Notes: a model not told the origin generated them from the letters alone. A DNA stretch of 64,000 bases from an uncultured Alphaproteobacteria bacterium (GCA_937995535.1 CALKJU010000022.1:1-64000), one strand, 5' to 3'; shown: positions 47,644 through 59,659, numbered from the stretch's first letter. Made by a program: numbers and translations.

Positions 47644-50576
47644 GCGAGCCAGAGGGCCAGGACCGGAGCGCCCGCATCGAGTTGTCGCGGCCAGCGGGCG
47701 CGCGCCTCGAGCTCAAGAAGACCGTCGACGGCGGGGTGATCCGCCAGAGTTTCAGTCACGGCCGCAGCAAGGCCGTGATGGTCGAGGTCAAGCAGCAGCG
47801 GCCGCGTCCGGCCGGGCCGACGATCGCGCGTGCCACGCCTCCGGCGGCTCCGGCGAAGGCGGCATCGCCCGCAGCGCCGGTCGCGCGCGCGCCGGCCCCG
47901 CCCGCGGCCCCGGCGGCCGCCCCGGTCACCGCACGTCCCCCGACACCCCCGCCGCCGGTGGTCCCGGTCGCCCCCGAGCCGCCGCCGGTACCGGTCGTCC
48001 CACCCCCGGCCGCCCCACCCCCGGTGGTCGAGGCCGAGGCTCCCGTGGTCGTGGCGCCGCCGCCCGTCGTCGAGGCCCCGCCGCCGCCACCTGCCCCGCC
48101 GCAGCCCACGCCCATCGCCAAGGCGCCGGCCGGCGCGGCCCCCGCGGCGCGGGCCGCGGCTGCGCCGTCGCCGCGCGCCCCGGCCGCTGCGCCGCCGCCG
48201 ACGGCGCGGGTCGTCACCCCCGCGGCACCGTCCCGGCCCTCCGGGCGCGGGCGGGTCGCGCTCAAGCCGCTCACCGAAGAGGAGAAGGCCGGTCGGCTGC
48301 GGGCGCTGGGCGAGGCGCGCAAGGTCGAGGAGGAGGCGCGCAAGCGGGCCGAGGAGAACGCCCGCCGTGCCGCCGAGGAGGCCGAGCGGCGGCGCCTCGA
48401 GGAGGAGGCCGCGGCGCGGCGCAAGGCCGAGGAGGAGGCGCGCAAGCGGGCCGAGGAGGAGGCGCGCCGCAAGGCCGCCGAGCAGGCCCGCAAGCTCGAG
48501 GAGGAGGAGCAGCGGCGCGGTGCCGGCGAGGCTGAGCGGGCCGCCGCGCCGGCCGAGGACGCGCGACGCGGGGTGCTCGCCCTGCGCCCGGGCCTGCGCC
48601 CGGTCGGCGAGGAGGAGGACCGTGGCGGGCGCGGCAAGGTCGCGCGCCGACCGGGTGCCGGACGGCCCGGGGACCGGACCCGCGACGTCAAGAAGCCGGC
48701 CCGGCTGCTGCTCGACGAGGACGAGCGGCAGCGCATCCCGAGCCTCGCCGCGCTGCGCCGCCATCGCGAGCGCGAGCGCCGCCAGGCGATGGGCCAGACC
48801 GAGGTCGGCCACGCCGCGCGCGAGGTGGTCATCCCCGAGACGATCACCGTGCAGGAGCTGGCGGCGCGGATGGCGGTGCGCGGTGCCGACGTGATCAAGG
48901 TGCTGATGCGCAACGGCATCATGAGCACGGTGACGCAGACGATCGACGCCGACACCGCCGAGCTGGTGGTCGCGGAGTTCGGCCACAAGGTGAAGCGGGT
49001 GAGCGAGGCCGACGTCGAGCTGGGCATCGAAGGCGACGCCGACCGACCCGAGGACCTCGTCCCGCGCTCGCCCGTGGTCACCGTCATGGGCCATGTCGAC
49101 CACGGCAAGACCTCGCTGCTCGACGCCCTGCGGCAGACCAACGTCGCCGCCGGCGAGGCGGGGGGGATCACGCAGCATATCGGCGCCTACCGGGTCGACA
49201 TCGGCACCGGCCGCCCGGTGACCTTCATCGACACCCCGGGCCACGCGGCGTTCACCCAGATGCGCGCGCGCGGCGCCTCGGTGACGGACATCGTGGTCCT
49301 GGTCGTCGCCGCCGACGACGGGGTCATGCCGCAGACCGTCGAGGCGATCCGCCACGCCAAGGCGGCCAACGCGCCGATCGTCGTCGCCATCAACAAGATC
49401 GACAAGCCCGAGGCCGACCCGGAGCGGGTCAAGAACGAGCTGCTCAGCCACGAGGTGGTGGTCGAGGATTTCGGCGGCGACGTGCTGGCCGTACCGGTCA
49501 GCGCGGTCAAGCGGACCGGGCTCGACAAGCTGATCGAGGCCATCCAGCTCCAGGCCGAGCTGCTCGACCTCAAGGCCAACCCCAACCGCGCGGCGCAGGG
49601 CACGATCATCGAGGCCAAGCTCGAGCGCGGCCGCGGCGCGGTGGCGACGGTCCTCGTCCAGCGCGGCACGCTGAAGGTCGGCGACACGGTGGTCTGCGGC
49701 GCCGCCTGGGGGCGCGTGCGGGCGCTGATCGACGACCGCGGCCAGACGATCGAGTCGGCCGGCCCGTCGATGCCTGTGGAGATCCTCGGCCTCGACGGCG
49801 TGCCGGAGGCCGGCGACGTGCTGCAGGTCGTCGAGGACGAGAAGCGCGCCCGCGAGATCAGCGAGTACCGGCAGCGCAAGAAGCGCGAGCAGGAGCTGGT
49901 CGCGGCGGTCGGCGGCCGCTCCTCGCTCGAGGACATGTTCTCCGCCCTCAAGAGCGGCGAGACCAAGGAGCTCGCGGTCGTCGTCAAGTCCGACGTGCAC
50001 GGCTCGCTCGAGGCGATCACCGCCGGGCTCGAGAAGCTGCGCACCGAGGAGGTCGGCGTGCGGGTGCTGCACGGCGGTGTCGGCGCCATCACCGAGAGCG
50101 ACGTCACCCTGGCTGCGGCGTCGAAGGGCTTCATCATCGGCTTCAACGTCCGCGCCAACGCCCAGGCGCGCGAGCTGGCGAAGCGCGAAGGCGTCGACAT
50201 CCGCTACTACTCGATCATCTACGAGCTGCTCGACGACGCCAAGCAGATGCTGTCCGGCATGCTCGCCCCGGAGGCGCGCGAGATCATCCTCGGCCATGCC
50301 GAGATCCGCGAGGTCTTCGCGATCACCAAGGTGGGCAAGGTCGCCGGCTGCCGGGTCGTGGACGGGATCATCAAGCGCACCGCCAAGGCCCGGCTGCTGC
50401 GCGACAATGTCGTGATCCACGAGGGCGCGCTGGCCTCGCTCAAGCGCTTCAAGGACGACGTGCGCGAGGTCAAGGAAGGCTTCGAGTGCGGCATGTCGCT
50501 GGAGAACTACGACGACATCAAGGTCGGCGACGTGATCGAGGCCTACGAGGTGCAGGAGGTCACGCGGACGCTTTGA
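47640..50576 (+). CDS. infB: Translation initiation factor IF-2
   Basis: A 978-residue GTPase that places initiator tRNA on the 30S subunit. The N-terminal segment starts with a short IF2 associated region, then a long Ala/Pro/Val-rich stretch (about 60-205) and a charged, coiled Glu/Arg/Lys/Ala stretch (about 210-310). IF2_N follows near 395 ([22 protein letters not shown]). The G domain begins with [14 protein letters not shown] near residue 483, with DTPGHAAF and NKIDKPEA, followed by domains II, III and IV. It overlaps the ylxR-type gene (ATGA) and rbfA (TTGA). Confidence 0.96.
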   Translation: MSEPEGQDRSARIELSRPAGARLELKKTVDGGVIRQSFSHGRSKAVMVEVKQQRPRPAGPTIARATPPAAPAKAASPAAPVARAPAPPAAPAAAPVTARPPTPPPPVVPVAPEPPPVPVVPPPAAPPPVVEAEAPVVVAPPPVVEAPPPPPAPPQPTPIAKAPAGAAPAARAAAAPSPRAPAAAPPPTARVVTPAAPSRPSGRGRVALKPLTEEEKAGRLRALGEARKVEEEARKRAEENARRAAEEAERRRLEEEAAARRKAEEEARKRAEEEARRKAAEQARKLEEEEQRRGAGEAERAAAPAEDARRGVLALRPGLRPVGEEEDRGGRGKVARRPGAGRPGDRTRDVKKPARLLLDEDERQRIPSLAALRRHRERERRQAMGQTEVGHAAREVVIPETITVQELAARMAVRGADVIKVLMRNGIMSTVTQTIDADTAELVVAEFGHKVKRVSEADVELGIEGDADRPEDLVPRSPVVTVMGHVDHGKTSLLDALRQTNVAAGEAGGITQHIGAYRVDIGTGRPVTFIDTPGHAAFTQMRARGASVTDIVVLVVAADDGVMPQTVEAIRHAKAANAPIVVAINKIDKPEADPERVKNELLSHEVVVEDFGGDVLAVPVSAVKRTGLDKLIEAIQLQAELLDLKANPNRAAQGTIIEAKLERGRGAVATVLVQRGTLKVGDTVVCGAAWGRVRALIDDRGQTIESAGPSMPVEILGLDGVPEAGDVLQVVEDEKRAREISEYRQRKKREQELVAAVGGRSSLEDMFSALKSGETKELAVVVKSDVHGSLEAITAGLEKLRTEEVGVRVLHGGVGAITESDVTLAAASKGFIIGFNVRANAQARELAKREGVDIRYYSIIYELLDDAKQMLSGMLAPEAREIILGHAEIREVFAITKVGKVAGCRVVDGIIKRTAKARLLRDNVVIHEGALASLKRFKDDVREVKEGFECGMSLENYDDIKVGDVIEAYEVQEVTRTL

Positions 50577-51046
50577 GCGCTGGTGCGGGCGGCTCCGGCC
50601 GAGACCGGGGCCAGAAGAAGACCACCAAGCCGAGCCGTGCCGGTGCGCAGGCCCCGTCGCAGCGTCAGCTTCGTGTCGCCGAGCAGATCCGCCATCTGCT
50701 CGCCGAGGTGTTGCTGCGCGGGCAGGTCCACGACCCGCGCCTGGCCGGCCTGAGCCTGACCATCGGTGAGGTGCGGATCAGCCCCGACCTGCGCCACGCC
50801 ACGGTCTACGCCAGCGAGCTCGGCCGGCCGCTGGCCGCGGAGACGCTGGCCGCGCTGGGCCACGCGGCGTCGTGGCTCGGCGGTCTGGTCGCCCGCGAGA
50901 TGCATCTGAAGTATGCGCCGCGGCTGCAGTTCGTCGCCGATACGCTCTACGACGAGGCCGCCCGGCTCGACCGCCTGCTCGCGGAGGCGCGGGCCCGCCC
51001 CGGTGCCGCGGCCGACGAGACCGAGCATGGCCCGCCGCGGTCGTAG
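50573..51046 (+). CDS. rbfA: Ribosome-binding factor A
   Basis: A 157-residue 30S maturation factor with a KH-like fold. [42 protein letters not shown] and [27 protein letters not shown] are the family signatures. The most likely start is TTG 50573, whose last bases form the infB TGA (TTGA overlap); the first 25 residues are a basic linker. The gene overlaps truB by 20 bp. Confidence 0.92.
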   Translation: MSAGAGGSGRDRGQKKTTKPSRAGAQAPSQRQLRVAEQIRHLLAEVLLRGQVHDPRLAGLSLTIGEVRISPDLRHATVYASELGRPLAAETLAALGHAASWLGGLVAREMHLKYAPRLQFVADTLYDEAARLDRLLAEARARPGAAADETEHGPPRS

Positions 51047-51968
51047 GGGCCACCCGATCCATGGCTGGCTGGTCATCGACAAGGACGCCGGCATGACCTC
51101 GACGCAGGTCGTGGGCGCGGTCAAGTCGATCACCCGGGCGGAGAAGGCCGGGCATGGCGGGACGCTCGACCCGCTCGCCACCGGGATCCTGCCGATCGCG
51201 CTCGGCGAGGCGACCAAGACCGTCCCCTACGTCATGGACAGCCGCAAGCGCTATCGCTTCACCGTCCGGCTCGGCGAGGCGCGCGATACCGACGACGCCG
51301 AGGGGGCCGTCACCGCGACCTCGCCCCTGCGGCCGGAGACCGACGCCATCCTCGCCGCGCTGCCGGCGCTGACCGGACGGATCAGCCAGCGGCCGCCGAC
51401 CTACGCCGCGGTCAAGGTCCAGGGCGAGCGCGCCTACGATCTCGCCCGGCGCGGCGAGGCGGTCGAGCTGGAGCCGCGCGAGGTGGTCGTCGAGGAGCTG
51501 CGGCTGATCGGCCGCCCGGACGCCGACCATCTCGAGATGGAGATGAGCTGCGGCAAGGGTGCCTATGTCCGCGCCGTGGCCCGCGATCTCGGCGAGCGGC
51601 TCGGCTGCCTCGCCCACGTCACGCAACTGCGCCGCCTGTCCGTCGGCCCGTTCGGCCTCGACCAGGCGGTCACGCTCGCCACCCTGGAGCGGCTCGTCGC
51701 CGACGGCAGCCTGCCCCAGGTGCTCGTTCCCGTGGCGACGGCGCTGGCCGGCATCCCGGCGCTCGCCGTCACGGAGCCGCAGGCCTGCCGGCTGCGCGCC
51801 GGCCAGGCGATCGTCGTCTCGCCGCAGCTCGTCACCGGCGAGCTGGTCGAGGGGGCGACGATCCAGGTGCTGCGGGCCGGTGCCCTGGTCGCCCTCGGGC
51901 GGCTCGAGGGGCCAGCCCTCGTACCCGTGCGGATCTTCAACCTGACCGCCGATGCCGCGATGGAGTAG
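51027..51968 (+). CDS. truB: tRNA pseudouridine(55) synthase
   Basis: A 313-residue enzyme making pseudouridine 55 in the T loop of tRNAs. Signatures are HGWLVIDKDAGMTSTQVV, the catalytic-Asp motif HGGTLDPLATGILPIALGEATK, and RRPPTYAA-like SQRPPTYAAVKVQGERAYDLAR. A C-terminal PUA-like portion (about 245-305) is present. ATG 51027 overlaps the end of rbfA. rpsO follows after 6 bases. Confidence 0.95.
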   Translation: MARRGRRGHPIHGWLVIDKDAGMTSTQVVGAVKSITRAEKAGHGGTLDPLATGILPIALGEATKTVPYVMDSRKRYRFTVRLGEARDTDDAEGAVTATSPLRPETDAILAALPALTGRISQRPPTYAAVKVQGERAYDLARRGEAVELEPREVVVEELRLIGRPDADHLEMEMSCGKGAYVRAVARDLGERLGCLAHVTQLRRLSVGPFGLDQAVTLATLERLVADGSLPQVLVPVATALAGIPALAVTEPQACRLRAGQAIVVSPQLVTGELVEGATIQVLRAGALVALGRLEGPALVPVRIFNLTADAAME

Positions 51969-51974
51969 ACGACG

Positions 51975-52244
51975 ATGTCGATCACGCAGGAGCGCAAGAG
52001 CTCGCTGGTCAAGGAATATGCGACGCACGAGGGCGACACCGGCTCGCCGGAGGTCCAGGTGGCGATCCTCACCGAGCGGATCACCAACCTCACCGAGCAT
52101 CTGAAAACCCATCAGAAGGATTTCGCGTCGCGGCGCGGGCTCCTGATGATGGTCGGGCAGCGCCGTCGGCTGCTCGACTATCTGCGCAAGACCAATGACG
52201 GTCGCTACCAGGATCTGATCGCGCGGCTCGGGCTGCGTCGCTGA
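51975..52244 (+). CDS. rpsO: 30S ribosomal protein S15
   Basis: An 89-residue primary 16S rRNA-binding protein, exactly the usual length. [30 protein letters not shown] and [20 protein letters not shown] are invariant family segments. It lies between truB and pnp, the standard arrangement. The 69 bases to pnp contain no clear terminator, so the two are probably co-transcribed. Confidence 0.97.
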   Translation: MSITQERKSSLVKEYATHEGDTGSPEVQVAILTERITNLTEHLKTHQKDFASRRGLLMMVGQRRRLLDYLRKTNDGRYQDLIARLGLRR

Positions 52245-52313
52245 CGCCGGCGGCGGGTGCGCGGCCGGCAGGGCTGCGCGCGGCGATGCCGGCCATCTGA
52301 AGGATTGCCGAGA

Positions 52314-54521
<2,208 letters not shown>

Positions 54522-54556
54522 CGCCATTCGCCGCCGCGCGTTCCGAGGAGAGTCCG

Positions 54557-55963
54557 ATGAGCAGCATCGTCCAGTCCATGGTCCTGTCTGGACGGGAGGT
54601 CTGGCCCCTGGTCGAGGGCGGCAAGGGCATCTCCGCGACCAATGGGCGGAGCAGCGGTGCCTGGGCCGCGGCGGGCGGCGTCGGCACCTTCTCGGGCGTC
54701 AACGGCGACCTCGTCGACGACAATGGCGAGACCGTGCCGCTGACCTTCCGCGGCCGCGACCGCATCGAGCGACACGAGGAGCTGATCGACCACTCGATCC
54801 GCGCCGCGATCAGCCAGGCGCGCATCGCCCGCGACGTCAGCCGCGGCGAGGGCCGCATCCACATGAACGTCCTGTGGGAGATGGGGGGCTGCGAGCGGGT
54901 CCTGGTCGGCGCGCTCGAGGGCGCGAAGGGCCTGATCCACGGCGTCACCTGCGGTGCCGGCATGCCCTACCGGCTGGCCGAGATCTGCGCCCGCTACGGC
55001 GTCTACTACTACCCGATCGTCTCCTCGGCCCGGGCCTTCAACGCCCTGTGGCGGCGCGCCTACCACAAGTTCTCCGAGTGGCTGGGCGCGGTCGTCTACG
55101 AGGACCCGTGGCGTGCCGGCGGGCACAACGGTCTGTCCAACGTCGAGGATCCGGAGAAGCCCCAGCCCGCCTTCCCGCGGGTGCTGGAGATCCGCAAGCT
55201 GATGCAGGCGGTCGGCCTCGACCGGGTGCCGATCGTCATGGCCGGCGGCGTCTGGCACCTCAAGGACTGGGGCGACTTCATCGACAACAAGGATCTCGGA
55301 CCGATCGCCTTCCAGTTCGGTACGCGGCCGCTGCTGACCAAGGAGAGCCCGATCCCGGAGTCGTGGAAGCGGCGCCTGCTCGAGCTCCTGCCCGGCGACG
55401 TGCTGCTGCATCGCTTCAGTCCGACCGGCTTCTACTCCTCGGCGGTGAAGAACGAGTTCCTCCAGGAGCTGGTCGAGCGGTCCGAGCGGCAGGTGCCGTT
55501 CCGCACCGCCGCCGACGCCGAGCACGACAGCTTCTTCGCCTACGGCCGGACCGGCCACGGGGTGTGGCTGAGTGCCGCCGACCACGCCCGGGTCCAGGGG
55601 TGGATCGCCGAGGGCTTCACCCAGCCGATGCGCACGCCCGACGACACGCTGATCTTCGTGGCGCCGCAGAAGGCGCGGCAGATCCGTCGCGACCAGGCCG
55701 ACTGCATGGGCTGCCTCAGCCACTGCAAGTTCAGCAACTGGAAGGATCACGGCGACTTCACGACCGGCAAGCCGGCCGACCCGCGCTCCTTCTGCATCCA
55801 GAAGACGCTCCAGGACATCGCCCACGGGACCGGCGATCCGGTCGACCAGCAGCTCATGTTCGCCGGGCACAACGCCTACAAGTTCCGCCAGGACCCGTTC
55901 TACGCCAACGGCTTCGTGCCGACCGTGCGGCAGCTCGTGCAGCGGATTCTGACCGGCTGGTAG
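54557..55963 (+). CDS. Nitronate monooxygenase-like flavoprotein with C-terminal Cys cluster
   Basis: A 468-residue member of the FMN-dependent nitronate monooxygenase / 2-nitropropane dioxygenase-like TIM barrels. ISATNGRSSGAWAAAGGVGTFSG, the segment MNVLWEMGG, GVTCGAGMPYRLAEI and IVMAGGVWHLKDWGDFI fit the FMN-binding barrel, ending at about residue 290. It is longer than classical members (320-360) because of a C-terminal extension containing Cys383, Cys386, Cys390 (CMGCLSHC) and Cys413, a plausible Fe-S cluster site. It starts with ATG 54557 after GGAGAG. Its substrate is unknown; it lies between pnp and irr on the same strand. Confidence 0.8.
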   Translation: MSSIVQSMVLSGREVWPLVEGGKGISATNGRSSGAWAAAGGVGTFSGVNGDLVDDNGETVPLTFRGRDRIERHEELIDHSIRAAISQARIARDVSRGEGRIHMNVLWEMGGCERVLVGALEGAKGLIHGVTCGAGMPYRLAEICARYGVYYYPIVSSARAFNALWRRAYHKFSEWLGAVVYEDPWRAGGHNGLSNVEDPEKPQPAFPRVLEIRKLMQAVGLDRVPIVMAGGVWHLKDWGDFIDNKDLGPIAFQFGTRPLLTKESPIPESWKRRLLELLPGDVLLHRFSPTGFYSSAVKNEFLQELVERSERQVPFRTAADAEHDSFFAYGRTGHGVWLSAADHARVQGWIAEGFTQPMRTPDDTLIFVAPQKARQIRRDQADCMGCLSHCKFSNWKDHGDFTTGKPADPRSFCIQKTLQDIAHGTGDPVDQQLMFAGHNAYKFRQDPFYANGFVPTVRQLVQRILTGW

Positions 55964-56058
55964 GACCGGCTTGACAGGCGGCAGAAAACGGACCAATCCG
56001 GTTCTGGTTCGCGTCCACGACCGTCTGGCCGGGCGCGCGCTCCTATGCTAGTGGACCA

Positions 56059-56526
56059 GTGATGACGCGTCCTTATGCCCAAGCGCTTCGACAGCTGAAG
56101 GCGTGCGGCCTGCGGCCGACCCGGCAGCGGCTGGCGCTGGCGCGCCTGCTGCAGGATCTGCATCCGCGTCACCTGACCGCGGAGGAACTCTATCAGGAGG
56201 CGCGCCGGGCGGGGATTCCGGTCTCCCTGGCGACGATCTACAACACCCTGCACCAGTTCACCTCGGCCGGGCTCCTGGGGGAGATCGTGGTCGGCAGCGG
56301 GCAGACCTATTTCGACACCAGCCCCCACTCGCACTGGCACTTCTTCGACAAGACCACGGGCGAGATCATGGACGTGCCGGACCACATGCTGCGCTTCGCG
56401 CGACTGCCCGAGCCGCCGGCGGGCAAGGTCATCGAGCGGATCGACGTGGTGGTGCGGATCCGCGACGCGGCCGCGCCGGACGCTCGGGTACGCATCGCCG
56501 AAGCGGACGTCGACGCCACCGACTGA
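56059..56526 (+). CDS. irr: Fur family regulator, Irr-type
   Basis: A 155-residue Fur-superfamily repressor. The winged helix runs from CGLRPTRQRLALARLLQDLHPRHLTAEELYQEA through VSLATIYNTLHQFTSAGLL. Fur metal sites are partly replaced: the segment FDTSPHSHWHFFDKTTGEIMDVP has the H-x-H-x-H cluster typical of Irr, the haem-responsive iron regulator of alphaproteobacteria, and the CxxC pairs of Fur are absent. It would repress haem and iron-using genes under iron limitation. The start ATG 56059 (or 56062) follows the preceding stop by 95 bases. PerR- or Mur-type alternatives are less likely. Confidence 0.85.
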   Translation: MMTRPYAQALRQLKACGLRPTRQRLALARLLQDLHPRHLTAEELYQEARRAGIPVSLATIYNTLHQFTSAGLLGEIVVGSGQTYFDTSPHSHWHFFDKTTGEIMDVPDHMLRFARLPEPPAGKVIERIDVVVRIRDAAAPDARVRIAEADVDATD

Positions 56527-56541
56527 GCCGCGGCCCGGCGC

Positions 56542-57036
56542 TCAGTCGGGCCATTCGTCCTCGAGCACCCCCCAGATCCCGTCGCGCTCGACCCAGCCGC
56601 GCTGGCCCTGGACGTCGACCAGGCACCAGCGGCCGTTGCAGCTCACCAGCGTGCCGATCACCCCTGGCTCGGCGCGCAGGACCACCCGGGCGCTGTCGCT
56701 CGCCGTGCGGCGCAGCTCGCGCACCGTCCCGACCATCACCACGCTCCGCTTGCTGCTCAACAGCTGGGCGTGGATCCAGCCCTCGTCGCCCTCGGGGTCC
56801 TGGACCTTCCGCCAGACGTCGAACTCCTCGACGATCCGCACCGGCAGGTTGCGCCGGGTGTAGACCCAGCGGATCGGATAGTCCTTGCCCGGCCCGGTGC
56901 GCGCGTTGACCTCGTCGTCGGCGAGGGAGACGAAGCGCGGCAGCGGCAGGCCCGACGGGCCTACCGCCTGCGCCGCGGCGGGCGGAGCGTGGACGAGCAG
57001 CGTGGCGAGCAGGGCGAGCGACGCGGCCTTGCGCAT
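56542..57036 (-). CDS. Periplasmic SH3-domain protein
   Basis: A 164-residue exported protein from ATG 57036 (AGGTGG nearby). After the signal peptide (MRKAASLALLATLLVHAPPAAA) come two bacterial SH3 (SH3_4-type) units: FVSLADDEVNARTGPGKDYPIRWVY...LPVRIVEEFDVWRKVQDPEGDEGWIH is the first and VVLRAEPGVIGTLVSC...WCLVDVQGQRGWVERDGIWG the second. Such proteins often bind peptidoglycan. In alphaproteobacteria this gene regularly lies divergent to a D-2-hydroxyacid dehydrogenase gene, as here. No catalytic domain is present. Confidence 0.88.
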   Translation of the reverse strand: MRKAASLALLATLLVHAPPAAAQAVGPSGLPLPRFVSLADDEVNARTGPGKDYPIRWVYTRRNLPVRIVEEFDVWRKVQDPEGDEGWIHAQLLSSKRSVVMVGTVRELRRTASDSARVVLRAEPGVIGTLVSCNGRWCLVDVQGQRGWVERDGIWGVLEDEWPD

Positions 57037-57068
57037 GGGCCCACCTGGATGATCGGTCATCGTCGCCG

Positions 57069-57097
57069 CCTATAGTCGCCGCGGTGGCCCGATTGAA
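57069..57097 (-). promoter_or_regulatory. Candidate promoter of the SH3 gene
   Basis: On the minus strand TTCAAT (57092-57097) and TATAGG (57069-57074) are 17 bp apart and 33 bp before ATG 57036. The match to consensus is moderate. Confidence 0.35.
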
Positions 57098-57125
57098 GGG
57101 CCGAGCGCGCCCGGCCCGCCGCGGT

Positions 57126-57154
57126 TTGAGGGGGTGTCACCTTTCTGCTAAGGC
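57126..57154 (+). promoter_or_regulatory. Candidate promoter of the hydroxyacid dehydrogenase gene
   Basis: TTGAGG (57126-57131) and TAAGGC (57149-57154) are 17 bp apart, 26 bp before ATG 57181. It lies in the 144-bp divergent region shared with the SH3 gene. Confidence 0.35.
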
Positions 57155-57180
57155 AGCGGCGCCTGCTCCGGAGAGCCCGC

Positions 57181-58167
57181 ATGCCGCGCCCCCGTCCGCA
57201 CGTCGTCGTCACCCGCAAGCTGCCCGACGCGATCGAGACGCGGATGTGCGAGCTGTTCGACACCAAGCTCAACGAGAGCGACGCGCCCTTGAGCCGCGCC
57301 GAGCTGCTGGCGGCGGTCGGCGCCTGCGACATCCTCGTCCCGACCGTCACCGACCGGATCGACAGCGCGGTCCTGGCGCACGCCGGCGAGCGCCTCAAGC
57401 TGATCGCCAACTACGGCACGGGCGTGGACAATATCGACGTCGAGGCGGCCTACAAGCGCGGCATCACGGTGACCAACACGCCCGGCGTGCTGACCGAGGA
57501 CACCGCCGACATGACGATGGCGCTGATCCTCGCCGTGTCGCGGCGGCTGGTCGAGGGCGAGCGGGTCGCCCGCTCCGGCGAGTGGGCCGGCTGGGCGCCG
57601 ACCGCGTTCCTCGGCCATCGGATCTGGGGCAAGCGGCTGGGCATCCTCGGCATGGGCCGGATCGGTCAGGCCGTGGCGCGCCGGGCGCGCGGCTTCGGAC
57701 TCGCCATCCACTACCACAACCGCCGCCGGGTGCATGAGAGCATCGAGAGCGAGCTCGAGGCGACCTACTGGGAGAGCCTCGACCAGATGCTCGCCCGGGT
57801 CGACGTGGTGAGCGTCAACTGCCCGCACACCCCGGCCACCTTCCACCTTCTCTCGGCGCGGCGCCTGAAACTCCTCCAGCCGCACGCGATCGTGGTCAAC
57901 ACCAGCCGCGGCGAGGTGATCGACGAGGCGGCGCTGACCCGGATGTTGCGCGATCGCGAGATCGCCGGCGCCGGCCTCGACGTGTTCGAGCACGAGCCGG
58001 CGATCAATCCCAAGCTGCGCCAGCTCGACAATGTCGTGCTCCTGCCGCACATGGGCTCGGCGACGATCGAGGGCCGCCTCGACATGGGTGAGAAGGTCAT
58101 CATCAACATCAAGACCTTCATCGACGGCCACCGCCCCCCCGACCGCGTCCTGCCTAGCATGGTGTAG
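57181..58167 (+). CDS. D-2-hydroxyacid dehydrogenase (glyoxylate/hydroxypyruvate reductase type)
   Basis: A 328-residue NAD(P)H-dependent dehydrogenase. The nucleotide-binding motif is GILGMGRIGQAVARRARGFG near residue 157, and the catalytic Arg (VNTSRGEVIDEAAL), Glu and His (LLPHMGSATIEGR) are in place. It reduces glyoxylate or hydroxypyruvate, or acts in the reverse direction on glycerate or other 2-hydroxy acids. ATG 57181 follows GGAGAG. The last residues FIDGHRPPDRVLPSMV are usual for this alphaproteobacterial group. It converges with the symporter gene across a perfect hairpin. Confidence 0.9.
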   Translation: MPRPRPHVVVTRKLPDAIETRMCELFDTKLNESDAPLSRAELLAAVGACDILVPTVTDRIDSAVLAHAGERLKLIANYGTGVDNIDVEAAYKRGITVTNTPGVLTEDTADMTMALILAVSRRLVEGERVARSGEWAGWAPTAFLGHRIWGKRLGILGMGRIGQAVARRARGFGLAIHYHNRRRVHESIESELEATYWESLDQMLARVDVVSVNCPHTPATFHLLSARRLKLLQPHAIVVNTSRGEVIDEAALTRMLRDREIAGAGLDVFEHEPAINPKLRQLDNVVLLPHMGSATIEGRLDMGEKVIINIKTFIDGHRPPDRVLPSMV

Positions 58168-58183
58168 GGCGGGCGCGCCCTAC
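58164..58183. terminator. Hairpin spanning two convergent stop codons
   Basis: GTAGGGCG (58164-58171) and CGCCCTAC (58176-58183) form a perfect 8-bp stem with loop GGCG. The left arm contains the dehydrogenase stop and the right arm the end of the symporter gene. It has no T tract. Confidence 0.5.
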
Positions 58184-59595
58184 CGGCTCCAGATCCTGCG
58201 GTCGATGCCGTCGCCGAGCTCGGGGTAGTCGGCGGCGTGGAAGACCGGCTCCTCGCCCTTCGCCCGCTGCGCGAAGTAGTCGCGGGTCAGCTTGGTCACG
58301 GTGCCGGAGAGCAGTACGATCGCGACGAGATTGATCGTCGCCATCAGGCCCATCGAGGCGTCCGCGGCGTCGAACACCGTGGCGACGCTCTGGTAGGCAC
58401 CCCAGACGACCATCAAGAGCAGCGCCACGCGCAGCAGCAGCAGCCCGGTCAGGTGGCCGTGGCCGAGATAGATCACCGCGTTCTCGGCATAGGAGTAGTT
58501 GCCGATGATCGAGGTGAAGGCGAAGAAGAAGATCGCCACCGCGATGAAGTAGGGTCCACCGGCGCCGAGATGCTCGCCGAGCGCCGCCTGGGTGAGCTGC
58601 GGCCCGGCGAGGCCGCCGCCCGGCTCGACCAGGTCGGCGAGCAGGATCATCACCGCCGTCGCGGTGCAGACGAGGATCGTGTCGATGAACACGCCCAAGG
58701 CCTGGACGAAGCCCTGCGAGCTCGGATGGTGCGGCTGCGGGGTGGCGCAGGCGGCGATGTTCGGCGCCGAGCCCATCCCGGCCTCGTTCGAGAACAGGCC
58801 GCGCTTGACGCCGTTGAGCATGGCGGCGGCGATTCCGCCGGCGACACCGCCGACCGCCGGCTCGAGCCCGAAGGCGCTGCGCACGATCCGCAACAGCTCG
58901 CCCGGCACCTCGCCGATGTTGGTGACGAGCACCCACAGCGCCGCGAGCAGGTAGGCCACGGCCATGAACGGCACGACCAGCTCGGCGACGCGCGCGATCT
59001 GGCGCAGGCCGCCGAAGATGATCACCGCGGCGAGCGCCGCCAGCGCCACCCCGACCGCGAGCTTGGGCACACCGAAGGCGCCTTCGACGGTCTCGGCGAT
59101 CGAGTTGGCCTGCACCGCGTTGAAGACGAGGCCGAAGGAGAGGATCAGGCAGACCGAGAAGATCGCCCCGGCCCAGGGTGCGCCGAGCCCCTTGGCGATG
59201 TAGAACGCCGGCCCGCCGCGATACTGCCCGGCGTCGTCGGTGACCTTGTAGAGCTGCGCCAGCGTGCTCTCGGCATAGGCGGTGGCCATGCCGACCAGCG
59301 CCACCATCCACATCCAGAAGATCGCGCCCGGCCCGCCTAGCGTCAGCGCCACCGCGACCCCGGTGATGTTGCCGGTGCCGACCCGCGAGGCGAGGCTCAC
59401 GGTGAGCGCCTGGAAGGGCGAGATGCCGGCCCGGTCGGTCGTCCGCGAGCCGAGGATGACGCGGAACATCTCGCCGAAATGGCGGATCTGCGGAAAGCCC
59501 AGCCGGACCGTGAAGAACAGGCCCACGGCGAGCAGGCCGTAGATCAGGACATAGCCCCAAAAGACGGTGTTGAGAAAGCCGATCACCGCGTCCAT
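58180..59595 (-). CDS. Alanine/glycine:cation symporter (AGCS family)
   Basis: A 471-residue inner-membrane Na+ or H+-coupled amino acid importer with about ten to eleven hydrophobic segments. Diagnostic AGCS segments are SLASRVGTGNITGVAVALTLGGPGAIFWMW (the signature GTGNIxGVAxAI-like motif), YRGGPAFYIAKGLG, and GLFSNEAGMGSAPNIAA. ATG 59595 with GGAGAG upstream starts just before the first membrane helix; the frame is open further upstream without homology. It likely takes up alanine, glycine or serine. No amino-acid catabolic gene is next to it. Confidence 0.92.
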   Translation of the reverse strand: MDAVIGFLNTVFWGYVLIYGLLAVGLFFTVRLGFPQIRHFGEMFRVILGSRTTDRAGISPFQALTVSLASRVGTGNITGVAVALTLGGPGAIFWMWMVALVGMATAYAESTLAQLYKVTDDAGQYRGGPAFYIAKGLGAPWAGAIFSVCLILSFGLVFNAVQANSIAETVEGAFGVPKLAVGVALAALAAVIIFGGLRQIARVAELVVPFMAVAYLLAALWVLVTNIGEVPGELLRIVRSAFGLEPAVGGVAGGIAAAMLNGVKRGLFSNEAGMGSAPNIAACATPQPHHPSSQGFVQALGVFIDTILVCTATAVMILLADLVEPGGGLAGPQLTQAALGEHLGAGGPYFIAVAIFFFAFTSIIGNYSYAENAVIYLGHGHLTGLLLLRVALLLMVVWGAYQSVATVFDAADASMGLMATINLVAIVLLSGTVTKLTRDYFAQRAKGEEPVFHAADYPELGDGIDRRIWSR

Positions 59596-59659
59596 GGGGC
59601 TCTCCGCGACGCCTGCCGCGGGCGATCGTGACGGACCCGCGAGCCCGGTCAAGATGCCG

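Noticed and set aside
47820-48560. A DNA repeat array in the Pro/Ala- and Glu/Arg-rich stretch
   Set aside because: The repetitive bases encode the usual low-complexity N-terminal region of IF-2 and continue the infB frame.
46899-50420. A 1173-codon open frame on the minus strand opposite infB
   Set aside because: Composition is repetitive and follows the GC-rich codon pattern of infB; no domain is recognisable, and infB on the other strand is certain. It is a shadow of high GC content.
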